Program-made: the position numbers and the translations under genes
From: Leptospira dzoumogneensis
Lineage (GTDB): Bacteria > Spirochaetota > Leptospiria > Leptospirales > Leptospiraceae
Assembly: GCF_004770895.1 (NCBI RefSeq)
Contig: NZ_RQHS01000001.1
Span: forward strand, 124,001 to 188,000
Direction of reading: 5' to 3'
DNA length: 64,000 nucleotides
Part shown: positions 54,325 to 64,000 of the stretch, piece after piece
Position numbering within the stretch: the first letter of the stretch is position 1
Layout: each line of letters begins with the position of its first letter
Notes under the pieces: generated by a model
Told to the model about the DNA's origin: nothing
Database searches by the model: none
What the model saw: only the letters and a program-made list of their open reading frames with translations

Positions 54325-54924
54325 ATGCCTAAAACAGGTTTAAAGCCAGAAGAACTACAAGAAAAAGTGCTCGATGCCGCAGAGATTGAGATCAGAAGGA
54401 ACGGTGTCGAGCGTTTGAAACTTACAGACGTGGCTAGAAATCTAAACCTAAGCCACGCTGCCTTATATAAACATTTCGCAGACAAAGAGGCATTGTTAGA
54501 TTCCATTTCCAAAAGATGGTTGGATCGTATCGATGCGGCTCTTGCGGAAATCTCAGCAAAGACCGGTCCTTTAGAAGAAAGGATCCTGGAGTGGCTAATG
54601 ACACTTCATATGATGAAAAGAGAGAAGGTCCAGTCGGATCCAAGAATTTATACCGCATTCAATAATTCCGCAGAGAAAACAAGACCATTCGTCAAAAAAC
54701 ATATCCAAACAATGTACGAACAATTGGAAGCAATGGTCCAAGAAGGAATCCAAAAAGGATTATTTTTTTGTAATACTCCTAAAGAGGGAGCGAGGATCAT
54801 TTTCGAAGGAACTTCTGCCTTCCATCATCCTCGAATGGTATTCGATAATATAGAAGAAGACAGGGTCGAATTCCTGAAAGCAGTTGTGAATACGATCCTA
54901 TCCGGATTGAAGAGTAAGAAGTAA
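54325..54924 (+). CDS. TetR/AcrR-family transcription regulator
   Basis: 199 residues. The helix-turn-helix (VARNLNLSHAALYKHFADKEALL region, seen as NLSHAALYKHFADK) is at ~38-62; the remainder is the ligand-binding helical domain. It follows the aldo/keto reductase by three bases and probably represses the pair through the inverted repeat at 53281-53319. The inducer is unknown. Confidence 0.88.
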   Translation: MPKTGLKPEELQEKVLDAAEIEIRRNGVERLKLTDVARNLNLSHAALYKHFADKEALLDSISKRWLDRIDAALAEISAKTGPLEERILEWLMTLHMMKREKVQSDPRIYTAFNNSAEKTRPFVKKHIQTMYEQLEAMVQEGIQKGLFFCNTPKEGARIIFEGTSAFHHPRMVFDNIEEDRVEFLKAVVNTILSGLKSKK

Positions 54925-54945
54925 AACCGATCAGGAATCCTGAAC

Positions 54946-55046
54946 CTCTGCGTCTTCGCGGCTCTGCGTGAGAATAAACGCGGCAGGGATACGCAGGGGA
55001 AGTCCGAAGGACCGGAGCGATAGCGCAGCCCGTAGTAGCCCGGTCC
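54946..55046. repeat. CTCTGCG half-site followed by a GC-rich hairpin element
   Basis: CTCTGCGTCTTCGCGGC followed by TCTGCGTGAGA (54946-54973) is a right arm of the composite repeat. Next is a GC-rich stretch in which GGACCGG (55009-55015) pairs with CCGGTCC (55040-55046), enclosing AGCGATAGCGCAGC. It lies between the convergent TetR and CzcA genes. Confidence 0.6.
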
Positions 55047-55069
55047 GAACGAAGTGAGGAGCCGCCCCC

Positions 55070-58000
55070 TTACTTTTTCTTCTTCAATCCGTTTTTGGAA
55101 CGTTTTGATTTGGAACTTATCACTTCTTCCGGCTCTTCTTGGGTCTCTTCTGTTTCCCAGGAAACTTCTTCTAAAGTCTGAGGAATTCTTTCTTGGGCCC
55201 TGGAAGCTTGGAACTCGGACTCTAATTTTCTTTTACGAGCTTCTTTTCTTCTTTCCTGGTCTTGGTAAATATTCAGCAGGAATTCCATCACGATAGGAAG
55301 AAGTACTCTAGACAGAACAGTCGCAACGATTACTCCGAAGATCACCACAGTTGCCAAAGGTCTTTGGACTTCCGCTCCCGCCATTGTGGAAATCGCCATC
55401 GGAATAAATCCGACTGCGGCGATGATCTCGGTTGTCATTACTGGTCTAAGAGAATGAAGTCCAGCGGACAATACCGCTTTGGAGACGGTAATCCCTTTTT
55501 CCAATTCTTCTTTGAGAGTGGAGGCGTATACGACCCCGTTCAATACTGCAATACCACTTACCGCGATAAATCCGACACCTGCAGGAATACTAAAAGGAAG
55601 GCCTCTAAGAACAAGGCCAATGATCCCTCCGGCAACTGCAAGAGGTACTACTATAAATACTCCGGCTGCATAATAAATATTTCCGAATGCGGCGATTAAC
55701 ATCACGAATATGATCCCGAGTGCGATAGGTACAACGAGTAATAATCTGTTCTTTGCTCTTTGGAAGTTCTCGAACTGGCCGCCCCAATCCGTTCTATAAC
55801 CTTCCGGTAGATTTTTTTCTATGTCTGCCGTTACTTTTTGTGCTTCGTTTACGAAACCTACTAAGTCTCTTCCTCTCACGTTAGTCTCAACCATGATCCT
55901 GCGTTTTAAGGATTCTCTGTAAATTGCCGCGGGGCCTTCCACGAATTCGATGGTCGCTACTTGTCCCAAAGGAACCGTGACGCCTGTAGAAGTCATAACC
56001 GGAATATTTTCCAGTTTATCCAGATCAGAAACATCCAATTGGAGACGAACAACTAAGTCGAATCGTTTGAATCCTTCGAATACTTTTCCCGCCTTTCTTC
56101 CGATTCGTAATGATTCAACAGTGGTTAAAATTTCTTCTGCGGCAACTCCGTAGCGTGCCATCTTTTGTCTGTCCGCTTTGATCTGGATTAAAGGAAGTCC
56201 GAGTACTCTTTGTACTCTTAAGTCAGCTGCACCAGGGACTTTTTTGATCTTATCCGCGAATTTTGTTGCAGTCTCCTTTAATGTTTGTAGATCATCCCCG
56301 TAAATTTTGATCACAACGTCCGCTTTGGATCCGGAAAGAAGTGCGTTTACCCTGTTCTCGATCGGTTGTGAAAGTGAGATCGTGCTGGAAGGAACGGATT
56401 TTAAGATCGCGTCCTTCATTTTATCCATGAGCTCGTCACGAGAAGAAGCAGATGTCCATTCTTTAGGAGGAATAAGTTTTACAGTGGATTCACCTTCTTC
56501 CGTTCCAATCGGTTCGGCCGCCGATTCACCTCTACCCATCTTACTCACTACGCTTGTCACTTCCGGGAAATGGGCGATCACCTTTTCTATTTCAGTATTG
56601 GTATCTCTGGAATAATTGATGGAAGTAGAAGGAAGTCTTTTGATATCTATCGCAAATTCCCCCTCGTCTATACGTGGAAGGAATTCCGATCCTAAAGTAG
56701 ATCCTAATATTATAGAAATTGCAAATACTCCTAAACCGGCTCTTAAAAATAACTTTTTATTCGCCATTCCGAAGTCGAGAAGCTGCATATAGATCTCTTC
56801 CGCTCTGTCCCAGAACTTGCTATGATGGAATACCGGAGTTTGGAATATGATGCTTGCCGCTGCAGGGAAGGTGGTAAGAGAAAATAAAAGCGCCATACCC
56901 AGGGAGATTGCAACAGTCATCGCCATAGGTTTGAACATTCTGCCTTCTACACCTTCTAATGTCATGAGAGGTAGGTATACCAACAAGATGATCCCTACGG
57001 AAAATGCTGCGGCTCTTGCCACTCTAACACATGAGTCCGTGATGATCTGTTCTGCCGCGAGTTTTCTATCCTCTTGTGAATTCTGTTGTTCGTAGAATGC
57101 TTGTTTTAAGATAAAACCATGAAGAACCGATTCCAACATCACAATGGTTCCGTCCACCAAGAGTCCGAAGTCCAATGCCCCTAGAGACATCAAGTTACCG
57201 ACGATACCGAACATTCTCATGAATATTGTAGCGGCAAGCATCGGGATCGGAATGGATAAGCTGACAAGTAATGCACCTTTTACGGTTCCGAGTGCAAAGA
57301 TCAAAACGATGATCACAAGCACCGCGGCTTCCGCTAGGTTTGTGAAGATGGTACCTAATGTTCTTCCGATAAATTCGGAACGATCATAGAAGGTTACGAT
57401 CTTCATTCCTTCCGGAAGTCTTGCTCTTAATACTTCTATCTTTTCTTTGACTTTTTTTACCACTTCCAAGGAGTTTTGGCCCATGAGCATCATTGCAGTG
57501 GCGCCTACAACTTCTCCTTTTGCATCTTTGGTCATAAGTCCGAAACGAAGTGCCGGGCCGGTTTCCACCGTCGCGATCTGTCCTAAAAGAAGCGGGACCC
57601 CGTCTCTTTCCGTCTGGACGGCAACGTTACGGATCTCATCCACAGTTTTGAATTGGCTTTCTCCTCGGATCACGATTTGTTCAGGACCTTTGGAAATATA
57701 ACCTCCTCCCGTGTTCTGGTTGGCTGTCTCTAATTTATCGCAAAGCTGGGATAATGTAATATTATGAACTGCTAATCTTTGGGGATCTATTTTGATTTGG
57801 TATTGTCTAGCTTCCCCTCCTACGATATTTACGTCGATAATCCCTTCGGTGGATTTGATCTCTCTTGCAAGTTCCCATTCCATATAGGTCCTGAGTTCTT
57901 CCGGATTATGACGATCGCTTGTTAGAACGAATTCATAAATGTCCCCAAGACCTGTCGCAATCGGAGAAAGTTCAGGGCTGCCATAACCTTTAGGGATCAC

Positions 58001-58357
58001 TGCCTCTGCAGCTCTCAATCTTTCGTTGATAAGCTGTCTTGCAAAATAAATATCCGTTCCGTCTTTGAAGATAACCGTAACACTACTCACTCCGGTTCTG
58101 GAAATAGAACGGATCTCAGTTACGTTAGGAATTCCGGTGAGTTCCATCTCTATCGGATAAGTGATGAACTGTTCTACCTCTACGGGAGAAAGACCGGGAG
58201 ACTGAGTGACTACGGAAACCTGAACGTTTGTAATGTCCGGGATCGCGTCGATAGAAAGTTGATACGCATTATACAAACCTATTATGGTGATTCCTGCAGT
58301 GAGTATCAGTACAAAAATCCTGTTCTTAATGGAGAGACGTATCAGTTTATCTATCAT
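55070..58357 (-). CDS. CzcA/CusA-type RND heavy-metal efflux pump
   Basis: Proton-driven inner-membrane transporter of 1095 residues, exporting metal ions such as Zn, Co, Cd, Cu or Ag across the envelope. Twelve membrane helices with two large periplasmic loops are expected. The fourth helix carries the proton-relay acids of the heavy-metal class ([18 protein letters not shown]). The N-terminal [10 protein letters not shown] and [14 protein letters not shown] match CzcA. The C-terminal tail is highly charged and ends in Lys-rich sequence. Partner genes (CzcB, CzcC) are not adjacent, which is unusual. The metal is unknown. Confidence 0.9.
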   Translation of the reverse strand: MIDKLIRLSIKNRIFVLILTAGITIIGLYNAYQLSIDAIPDITNVQVSVVTQSPGLSPVEVEQFITYPIEMELTGIPNVTEIRSISRTGVSSVTVIFKDGTDIYFARQLINERLRAAEAVIPKGYGSPELSPIATGLGDIYEFVLTSDRHNPEELRTYMEWELAREIKSTEGIIDVNIVGGEARQYQIKIDPQRLAVHNITLSQLCDKLETANQNTGGGYISKGPEQIVIRGESQFKTVDEIRNVAVQTERDGVPLLLGQIATVETGPALRFGLMTKDAKGEVVGATAMMLMGQNSLEVVKKVKEKIEVLRARLPEGMKIVTFYDRSEFIGRTLGTIFTNLAEAAVLVIIVLIFALGTVKGALLVSLSIPIPMLAATIFMRMFGIVGNLMSLGALDFGLLVDGTIVMLESVLHGFILKQAFYEQQNSQEDRKLAAEQIITDSCVRVARAAAFSVGIILLVYLPLMTLEGVEGRMFKPMAMTVAISLGMALLFSLTTFPAAASIIFQTPVFHHSKFWDRAEEIYMQLLDFGMANKKLFLRAGLGVFAISIILGSTLGSEFLPRIDEGEFAIDIKRLPSTSINYSRDTNTEIEKVIAHFPEVTSVVSKMGRGESAAEPIGTEEGESTVKLIPPKEWTSASSRDELMDKMKDAILKSVPSSTISLSQPIENRVNALLSGSKADVVIKIYGDDLQTLKETATKFADKIKKVPGAADLRVQRVLGLPLIQIKADRQKMARYGVAAEEILTTVESLRIGRKAGKVFEGFKRFDLVVRLQLDVSDLDKLENIPVMTSTGVTVPLGQVATIEFVEGPAAIYRESLKRRIMVETNVRGRDLVGFVNEAQKVTADIEKNLPEGYRTDWGGQFENFQRAKNRLLLVVPIALGIIFVMLIAAFGNIYYAAGVFIVVPLAVAGGIIGLVLRGLPFSIPAGVGFIAVSGIAVLNGVVYASTLKEELEKGITVSKAVLSAGLHSLRPVMTTEIIAAVGFIPMAISTMAGAEVQRPLATVVIFGVIVATVLSRVLLPIVMEFLLNIYQDQERRKEARKRKLESEFQASRAQERIPQTLEEVSWETEETQEEPEEVISSKSKRSKNGLKKKK

Positions 58358-58483
58358 GGAAGGGTCCTGGGCAAGGATACGTACAAATTCCCAATAACTC
58401 CCGACTTGTCGAACGGTTTTTGGGAAAATGGGTCTCTTAAAAGGTACTATAGAAGGGAACTGATCGGAATATAAAGGGTCTAA

Positions 58484-59212
58484 TCAAAACTTTTCAAAAA
58501 GTAAAAACTTCATCCCGTTTTTCTCATCCTTTCTTTTCAGTTCGAAATTTTTCCGAGTCAGGGTCCTGATCAGATCATCGAAAGGAAGTATCAGTTTGTT
58601 ATACGAACTGGAAGAAACGGTCCAACCTTTATCCGACTTCTCATGAAATATATCCGTAATATCTACTCTATTTTGAGCGAATTGTAATTGGCAGGTGAAA
58701 ATTCTGGATTCTTCTGAACGAACCACAAAAATATTCTTATCTCCCGGCTTTCCGTAACTCAGATCTCTATAACCTAAAATTAATTTACTTCCCGGAGAAA
58801 GAAAACTAGACCAAAGACTTACGGTGACTTCCCAATCTTTTTCAGACTCCAAATGAGTGATCGTATCTCCCATACACAAAAGGATTTCGGGAGAAACTCC
58901 TTGGTATAGATCCCTGGATCGGATATCTGCAATCTTGGTCCTGATCTTTGTATCCGGTTTTCTGGCCTTGATCTCGGATAATAATTTTTCGCTGAAGTCT
59001 ATTGCTAAAACTTGAAATCCTAATTCTTCCAATGGAATGGATTGTATCCCGCTTCCTGCTCCTAGATCCCAGGCGACTCCGTTCCCTTGGGGAGAAATTT
59101 CAAAAGATCTGAATAACTCTAGTTGATCCTTTTCCTGGATGGAAAGATCTCCGAGCATCCAGGAATATTTTTCGGCTAAAAAGTTCTCATAATGTGATTC
59201 TGGAGTTTGCAT
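58484..59212 (-). CDS. Class I SAM-dependent methyltransferase
   Basis: 242 residues with the SAM motif I VAWDLGAGSGIQSIPL near residue 46 and motif II VLAIDFSEKLL. The later segment ILLCMGDTITHL is motif IV-like. Its ATG shares one base with the cyclase stop (TAATG), so it is coupled to that gene. Substrate unknown. Confidence 0.82.
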   Translation of the reverse strand: MQTPESHYENFLAEKYSWMLGDLSIQEKDQLELFRSFEISPQGNGVAWDLGAGSGIQSIPLEELGFQVLAIDFSEKLLSEIKARKPDTKIRTKIADIRSRDLYQGVSPEILLCMGDTITHLESEKDWEVTVSLWSSFLSPGSKLILGYRDLSYGKPGDKNIFVVRSEESRIFTCQLQFAQNRVDITDIFHEKSDKGWTVSSSSYNKLILPFDDLIRTLTRKNFELKRKDEKNGMKFLLFEKF

Positions 59213-60516
59213 TAGGTTAGTTTATAGATTAGAACTTCTTTCTCTCTTCCTTTTACTTTTACAGGGGGAAGGGATTCAGCTTCTAAGAAATGTTTTACAT
59301 GTTCGTAAACAGTATCCGTTGCCAAAATTTCACTTCCGAAATCCTTATTCAATTGTTCCACTCTGGAAGCAAGATTGACCGTGTCTCCGATGATTGTGTA
59401 TTCTTTTCTTTGAGAAGAACCTACACTTCCTGTCATCGCCTCACCGAAATGTAGACCGATACCGATTTTGGTTTCGGGGATCCTGCCGGAGATATTCATC
59501 TCCATTACTTTTTTCTGGATTTCTAACGAGGCGGAAACTGCATTCTTCGCGTCTTTTCCGTTGTCTGAAAGAGGAGCACCGAATACTGCCATAAATCCGT
59601 CTCCCAGAAACTTGTTAATGATCCCGTTATGTTTATTTACGATCTCTATCATGTCCTCGAATAGAGTGTTCAAATAAGAGATCACTTCGGACGGACTTTT
59701 ATCTTCCGAAAATTTTGTGAAGTTCCGGATATCCAAAAACATCACACATACATCTTTGTTTTCGGAAGCAGTGTCCGCTTTTTGGCTCATCAATTTATCC
59801 ACTACGGATGGAGAAACATATTGGCCGAACATTCCTAAAATTTCGTTTCTTTCTTCCAGTCGTTCTACCGAGTTTTTTAGGATCTTTTTGAGTCTTAAAC
59901 CGACGAGTCCTGCTACGATCCCGGAAGCTAAAAACAATCCGGAACGCATATACGTAGGTATTTTAGAATAGAAAAAACTATACGCGGATTCTCCGCTCAA
60001 AGGAGAGTCAGGAACAAAAAATAAACCTGTGACTAAATATTGGACCGCCGCAATAGCTCCCGTAAAAAAGGAAAGTCCGAACTCCATCCTCAGAACGGAA
60101 AGTATTATAAAAATGAAATATAAATTCGAGATGGGAGAATTGGAAGGGACGACCGGATGAGAATGTTTTTGGATCAAAATGAATAATATGATCCCCGGAA
60201 GGGAAGTTTCTATCAATGCGTTCCCGAATCTGGGTAGAAGTGGAAGTTTGAATCCTCTCTTTTTTAGATAATTCAGTAATTTTAAAAAACCGAATTCATA
60301 CACCGTTCCGAATGCAAGTGTGCCTATCAGTACTTCGAAGGGGAATTCTATCCCTGTACTTTGATTAAACTCCTTTTCTAAAAATAAGAATAGAAGTCCC
60401 CAGGAAATTCCCGCAAATGCGAAAGCTGCCAGAAGGATTTTACTTCGGATCTGCTCGCTGGCTAAGATCTCTTTTTCTAAGGTATTCGCAAGGGTTTCGA
60501 AATGTTTGGATAGCAT
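59212..60516 (-). CDS. Membrane-bound class III adenylate/guanylate cyclase
   Basis: 434 residues. Residues ~1-200 hold five to six membrane helices. The catalytic domain fills ~240-430. Metal Asp residues are in FLDIRNFT and LGDGFMAVFG, the substrate Lys is in NKFLGDG, and the adenine-type Asp and transition-state Asn/Arg are in TIIGDTVNLASRVE. It should make cAMP from ATP, responding to an unknown membrane signal. AGGA precedes the ATG. The methyltransferase gene downstream is translationally coupled. Confidence 0.87.
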   Translation of the reverse strand: MLSKHFETLANTLEKEILASEQIRSKILLAAFAFAGISWGLLFLFLEKEFNQSTGIEFPFEVLIGTLAFGTVYEFGFLKLLNYLKKRGFKLPLLPRFGNALIETSLPGIILFILIQKHSHPVVPSNSPISNLYFIFIILSVLRMEFGLSFFTGAIAAVQYLVTGLFFVPDSPLSGESAYSFFYSKIPTYMRSGLFLASGIVAGLVGLRLKKILKNSVERLEERNEILGMFGQYVSPSVVDKLMSQKADTASENKDVCVMFLDIRNFTKFSEDKSPSEVISYLNTLFEDMIEIVNKHNGIINKFLGDGFMAVFGAPLSDNGKDAKNAVSASLEIQKKVMEMNISGRIPETKIGIGLHFGEAMTGSVGSSQRKEYTIIGDTVNLASRVEQLNKDFGSEILATDTVYEHVKHFLEAESLPPVKVKGREKEVLIYKLT

Positions 60517-60531
60517 AAATAATTCCTAAGA

Positions 60532-61953
60532 TTAGGCGCGAATTTTCGAAGTATATTTGTCCTCTTTCGAGTTTAAGCAAGAGAAATTTTTCAGGTAAAA
60601 AGTTTCCCAGAAGAATGTACAGATCACGATAGAATGTTCCAAGACCAGTACCCAATCCATATCATAATAGGGAAGAGAGGAATAAGTGGAATAAGATAAG
60701 ATCCAAATGGAAGAAGCGGCCAAAGGCCAGATCGTTTTCGTAAATACGGAAGCTCCCAAGATAGGAAGAAAATACCAAGGATGTATAGTGCTGGAGAATA
60801 AATAATAGATCCCGCATATATGGATCCAGACTGTAAGAAGAAAAATCGTTTTGTTTTCCGGGTCCTTTTTAGAAACTTTAAAAGAATAATAACTGATCGC
60901 AAAAATACTTAAGATCCCGAGTACGATCCCCGTAGAATAAGGATACCAAGTATGTTTGATCAAGTTTTTCAGAAGATAATAAATCCCTCCATGAAATTCG
61001 AATAATGTAAAATAGACCCCGATCCCTTTTCTCCAATGTTCTTCTAAAATTTTTTCTCCCGTTCCGGAGAATAAAAACCAAACGAGTATGGACCCGAATA
61101 TTAGAATATTGGCACCGAAGAATAGGGAAACTTTGCGAACAGTGGACCTTCTACACCAATAAAAAAACAAAAAGGGAAGGGCGAGCAATGGGAGTATTTT
61201 GGTTAGTATAGAAGCCAGATAAAATGTAAATCCTTCCAGAACTTTTCCTTTCTCCCAAGAGAGTATTCCTAATAGCAGAAAGAAAAATAAGATAGGCTCC
61301 GGATGACCGTTCCCGATCCCTTCCCAGAGTACGAGAGGATGGAGCCAGTATTTCAGAAAATTCCCGGATACTTCTTCTTTTTTTATTTTGTAAAATATAT
61401 AAAGAATTCCTAATTCAAATAAAATTAAAATAGATTTCCAGATAGAGACCGCCCACACAACGGAAAGTCCTTTTTTTAAGAAGAATACTGGGACTAAAAA
61501 TAAAAACTGCAATATAGGAGGATATACCGAGTAATAATTGGGAGAATTCATCTTGGAGAGTAGTTCCTTCTCCAGACCTTGGTTTACTCCCAAATTTATA
61601 TGGATGGGAAGTTCCGAATAAGGAGATAAACCTTCCGAGACCAAAATCCCATCCCATAAAAAACGATATATATCTTCCGACAAAAATACCGGAGTGAATA
61701 AGAACCAGATCCTAAGTAAGATCCCGGCCCAGATCCCGAACTTCTCTCTTCCTTTTGAAAAGAATTTTAGAAATATAAAGTAAAGACTGAGGCTGAAGAA
61801 GAATGCTCCGCATAGTAACCAAGTATCACTTCTCCCGAAGAATACCGGAAAGAGCGCGAGTGGAAGCGCCCAGAGGAGTAAAATTGTCGAAGCGCCTACA
61901 TTTCCCCGGCAATTACTTGCATACTGTACAATTATATTAACCATTTTGTTCAA
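60532..61953 (-). CDS. GT-C-type integral membrane glycosyltransferase (GT87-like)
   Basis: 473 residues with about eleven membrane helices. The first periplasmic loop carries SEDIYRFLWDG, with the acidic residues typical of polyprenol-phosphate-sugar-using GT-C enzymes such as the mannosyltransferases MptA and PimE. A conserved HPWYFLP lies near the C-terminus. It probably adds a sugar to a lipid or envelope glycan in the periplasm. The start is TTG 61953 or ATG 61944, neither with a clear ribosome site. It lies 15 bases before the cyclase gene. Confidence 0.75.
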   Translation of the reverse strand: MNKMVNIIVQYASNCRGNVGASTILLLWALPLALFPVFFGRSDTWLLCGAFFFSLSLYFIFLKFFSKGREKFGIWAGILLRIWFLFTPVFLSEDIYRFLWDGILVSEGLSPYSELPIHINLGVNQGLEKELLSKMNSPNYYSVYPPILQFLFLVPVFFLKKGLSVVWAVSIWKSILILFELGILYIFYKIKKEEVSGNFLKYWLHPLVLWEGIGNGHPEPILFFFLLLGILSWEKGKVLEGFTFYLASILTKILPLLALPFLFFYWCRRSTVRKVSLFFGANILIFGSILVWFLFSGTGEKILEEHWRKGIGVYFTLFEFHGGIYYLLKNLIKHTWYPYSTGIVLGILSIFAISYYSFKVSKKDPENKTIFLLTVWIHICGIYYLFSSTIHPWYFLPILGASVFTKTIWPLAASSIWILSYSTYSSLPYYDMDWVLVLEHSIVICTFFWETFYLKNFSCLNSKEDKYTSKIRA

Positions 61954-62024
61954 TATAGCGAAAATATTCTTGAGTTTCTAGGTGTATTCGTCTAACTAGG
62001 CGAAAGGGCATTGGGTAAGAAAGA

Positions 62025-62510
62025 ATGATTCGAATCGGTAATTTTCCGGACACTGTCAATGAATATGCGGCAAGGACCGTTGCGGGTCTGGTTGTCATCT
62101 TAAGTTTGGCCGCGATAATAACGCAATCGCTTTGGTTGGTAGGAGCACTTTTCTACGGATTTTCGGCCAGAGTATTGTATGGACCTAAGTTTTCTCCATT
62201 TGCAAAACTCGCCATCCATGGGATCGTACCGTTACTCGGTCTTGGATCCAAAATTGTAGCGGGACCTCCTAAAAGATTCGCACAATTCGTAGGGGTCATC
62301 TTCAGCGGAACTGCATTCGTGTTATTATTTTTCGGACAGGTATTCGCCTTCCAATCCGTTTTAGGGGTCTTAGTACTTTTTGCAAGTTTAGAATCCATTT
62401 TGGGCTTCTGTGCAGGTTGTTTTGTTTTCGGATTTCTGATAAAATGGGGATGGATCCCGGAAGAAGTCTGCGAGAAGTGCAACAATATCCAATTCGCAAT
62501 TAAAGATTAA
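62025..62510 (+). CDS. DUF4395 membrane protein
   Basis: 161 residues with four membrane helices. The family's F-C-x-G-C motif is visible in LGFCAGCFVFGF, and the N-terminal VNEYAARTVAG matches. A C-terminal C-x-x-C (EVCEKCNN) could bind metal. It opens an operon with an AhpD-like protein and ArsS. DUF4395 proteins often sit beside thioredoxin-like or sulfur genes, and a membrane role in arsenic or thiol chemistry is inferred from that context. Confidence 0.82.
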   Translation: MIRIGNFPDTVNEYAARTVAGLVVILSLAAIITQSLWLVGALFYGFSARVLYGPKFSPFAKLAIHGIVPLLGLGSKIVAGPPKRFAQFVGVIFSGTAFVLLFFGQVFAFQSVLGVLVLFASLESILGFCAGCFVFGFLIKWGWIPEEVCEKCNNIQFAIKD

Positions 62511-62532
62511 ATTAAAACGATGGAGGCCTTTC

Positions 62533-62874
62533 GTGGCACAGGAAACAACTTATTACAAACCGGAAGATCTGAAAAAATTCGGTAATATCGGAGAATTCGA
62601 ACCTGATTTGGCGAAGAAGTTTTTCGACTATTACGGAGCGGTTTTTGCGGACGGGGCATTAAGTGCTAAGGAAAAATCATTGATCGCTCTTGCAGTTGCG
62701 CATGTAGTACAATGCCCATATTGTATTGACGCTTATACTACCGACAGTGTAGAAAAAGGTGTAACCGAAGAACAGATCTGGGAAGCGATCCACGTAGGTG
62801 CGGCTATCCGCGGTGGAGCGAGCCTAGTTCATAGTGTCCAGGCATTAAATAAAGTAAAAGAACTCGGTATATAA
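62533..62874 (+). CDS. Arsenosugar-associated AhpD/carboxymuconolactone-decarboxylase-like protein
   Basis: 113 residues of the AhpD-like fold. The redox pair C61-x-x-C64 is in VVQCPYCIDAY, and VGAAIRGGASLVHS is the family's closing helix. It matches the peroxidase-like family that is found next to the radical SAM enzyme ArsS. It could supply reducing power or handle a thiol or arsenic intermediate. The start is GTG 62533 with GGAGG upstream. It is 22 bases after DUF4395 and 14 before arsS. Confidence 0.88.
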   Translation: MAQETTYYKPEDLKKFGNIGEFEPDLAKKFFDYYGAVFADGALSAKEKSLIALAVAHVVQCPYCIDAYTTDSVEKGVTEEQIWEAIHVGAAIRGGASLVHSVQALNKVKELGI

Positions 62875-62888
62875 GGAGTTTCTAAAGT

Positions 62889-63932
62889 ATGAGATCCCTA
62901 TTAGCAAGAGGGAGCGAGCTCGCTTCTTCCAAAGAACAATTGAAAATTCTTACGGAAGTTTCCGGAAAACTGGATCTGCCTAGTTTCTCGGACAAATTAA
63001 AAGAAGCGGCACTCTATCCTTTGCGCCCTACGGGGGTGGACATACTACAAGTGAACGTGGGGAAACTCTGCAATCAGACCTGTAAACATTGTCATGTGGA
63101 TGCCGGTCCGGATCGCAGAGAGATCATGAACAGGGAAACCATGGAGGAATGTTTGGTGGCCTTGGCGACTCCTGGTGTGAACACCTTGGACATCACGGGA
63201 GGAGCTCCCGAGATGAATCCTAATTTTAGATGGTTCGTAGAAGAAGCTTCCAAATTAGGGAAGAAGATCATGATCCGCTGTAATCTTACCATACTTCTCG
63301 CCGGAGAAAAATACAGGGACCTTCCTGAATTTTTTGCGGAACATAAGGTAGAAGTCGTTTCCAGTCTTCCATATTTCCAAAAGAGAAGGACCGATGCCCA
63401 AAGGGGAGAAGGTGTATTCGATCGTTCTATAGAAGCATTAAGAAAATTGAATTCTCTCGGATACGGTATCCCCGATTCCGATCTAGTATTAAATTTAGTT
63501 TATAATCCTGTGGGTTCTTTCCTCGCGGGAGGGCAATCCACATTAGAGAACGATTTTAAGAAGGAATTAAAACAAGTCTACGACGTTCAGTTCAATTCTT
63601 TATTCGCTCTTTCTAATATGCCTATCAGCCGTTTTTTGGAATCATTATTAGAAAGCGGTAATTTGGAGGCGTATCTGGAAAAATTGGTAACCGCTTTTAA
63701 TCCTGTGGCCGCTGCAGGAGTTATGTGCCGCAACACGTTAAGTGTAGGTTGGGACGGAAGTTTGTACGATTGCGATTTTAACCAAATGTTGGATATGAAG
63801 ATAGAGGGGAAGATCTCTAAAATTTCGGAATTCAACAAATCCGTATTGGATTCCAGAGAGATCTTATTGCACCAACATTGTTATGGATGTACTGCTGGAG
63901 CAGGTTCTTCCTGTGGCGGTTCCATCGCCTAA
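62889..63932 (+). CDS. arsS: Arsenosugar biosynthesis radical SAM enzyme
   Basis: 347 residues. The cluster Cys are C61, C65 and C68 in LCNQTCKHC, followed by GGAPEMNP, the SAM-binding GGE-like segment. A C-terminal Cys-rich region (HCYGCTAGAGSSCGGS) is typical of the ArsS family and may bind a second cluster. ArsS moves an adenosyl group from SAM to dimethylarsenite, giving the precursor of arsenosugars. AAGGAG lies ten bases before the ATG. The methylating enzyme ArsM is not in the window and may lie further right or elsewhere. Confidence 0.92.
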   Translation: MRSLLARGSELASSKEQLKILTEVSGKLDLPSFSDKLKEAALYPLRPTGVDILQVNVGKLCNQTCKHCHVDAGPDRREIMNRETMEECLVALATPGVNTLDITGGAPEMNPNFRWFVEEASKLGKKIMIRCNLTILLAGEKYRDLPEFFAEHKVEVVSSLPYFQKRRTDAQRGEGVFDRSIEALRKLNSLGYGIPDSDLVLNLVYNPVGSFLAGGQSTLENDFKKELKQVYDVQFNSLFALSNMPISRFLESLLESGNLEAYLEKLVTAFNPVAAAGVMCRNTLSVGWDGSLYDCDFNQMLDMKIEGKISKISEFNKSVLDSREILLHQHCYGCTAGAGSSCGGSIA

Positions 63933-63934
63933 GA

Positions 63935-63965
63935 AAAAAGTGCAGGAAACCTGACTTTTTTTCTA
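63935..63965 (+). terminator. Rho-independent terminator after arsS
   Basis: AAAAAGTGCAGG pairs with CCTGACTTTTT (to 63960) with one bulged G and a three-base loop, followed by more T residues. It lies just past the arsS stop and closes the three-gene operon. Confidence 0.75.
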
Positions 63966-64000
63966 AATATCAAGTCAGATTGACAGAAATTAATATCAAT

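Overview
The window reads as a stretch of core chromosome from a spirochaete of the genus Leptospira. This is an inference, not a database match. It rests on the moderate GC content, several lipoproteins with spirochaete-type lipoboxes, futalosine-pathway menaquinone synthesis (mqnC), a double-length ThyX-like thymidylate synthase, and several unknown secreted proteins next to conserved housekeeping genes. I see no rRNA, tRNA, CRISPR array, phage or insertion sequence.

Layout. 1-5.9 kb: an HtrA-like protease pair, an unknown secreted protein, a rhodanese-fold protein without catalytic Cys, and a lipoprotein GH31 alpha-glycosidase related to YihQ. 5.9-13.4 kb: a DCC thiol protein, LytM-type endopeptidase, HAD phosphatase, SDR-like protein, RluA-type pseudouridine synthase, XRE-cupin regulator, unknown secreted protein and NhaD-type antiporter. 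13.6-22 kb: Fur-family regulator, lipoamide dehydrogenase, methyltransferase, a two-gene unit with a CheX-like protein, alpha/beta hydrolase, FapA-like protein and mtnA with a possible structured leader. 22-32.4 kb: rhomboid protease, CitE-like lyase, a divergent transcarbamylase with a possible attenuator, prfC, an EtfD-like Fe-S membrane oxidoreductase and mqnC. 32.4-37.3 kb: diguanylate cyclase, small membrane proteins, TetR, GerMN protein and HAD phosphatase. 37.4-40.5 kb: a translationally coupled cassette of a lysine 2,3-aminomutase-like radical SAM enzyme, a D-Ala-D-Ala-ligase-like ATP-grasp enzyme and a heme-oxygenase-like diiron-type oxidase. 40.5-48.9 kb: DCC protein, N-acetylglutamate synthase-like protein, rRNA methyltransferase with a long RS/RG-like repeat tail, bacterioferritin, thiolase-like protein, heptosyltransferase and aminopeptidase P. 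49-58.4 kb: M20 peptidase, sugar dehydrogenase-like lipoprotein, ThyX-like protein, aldo/keto reductase with its TetR regulator and an operator-like inverted repeat, and a CzcA-type RND pump. 58.4-64 kb: methyltransferase, class III cyclase, GT-C glycosyltransferase and an arsenosugar-type operon (DUF4395, AhpD-like, ArsS).

Two things stand out. The first is the KamA/ATP-grasp/HDO cassette, which looks like a small undescribed pathway that rearranges lysine or a similar amino acid, ligates it and oxidises it. The second is a family of intergenic elements built on the 16-bp palindrome TGTAGGA-NN-TCCTACA. At several sites it sits inside larger inverted arms made of CGCAGAG/CTCTGCG words. At least nine copies lie between genes here, mostly at convergent junctions. 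Several enzymes also lack a hallmark catalytic or binding residue (rhodanese, thiolase, transcarbamylase, aldo/keto reductase, GH31), so annotations transferred by similarity alone would mislead.
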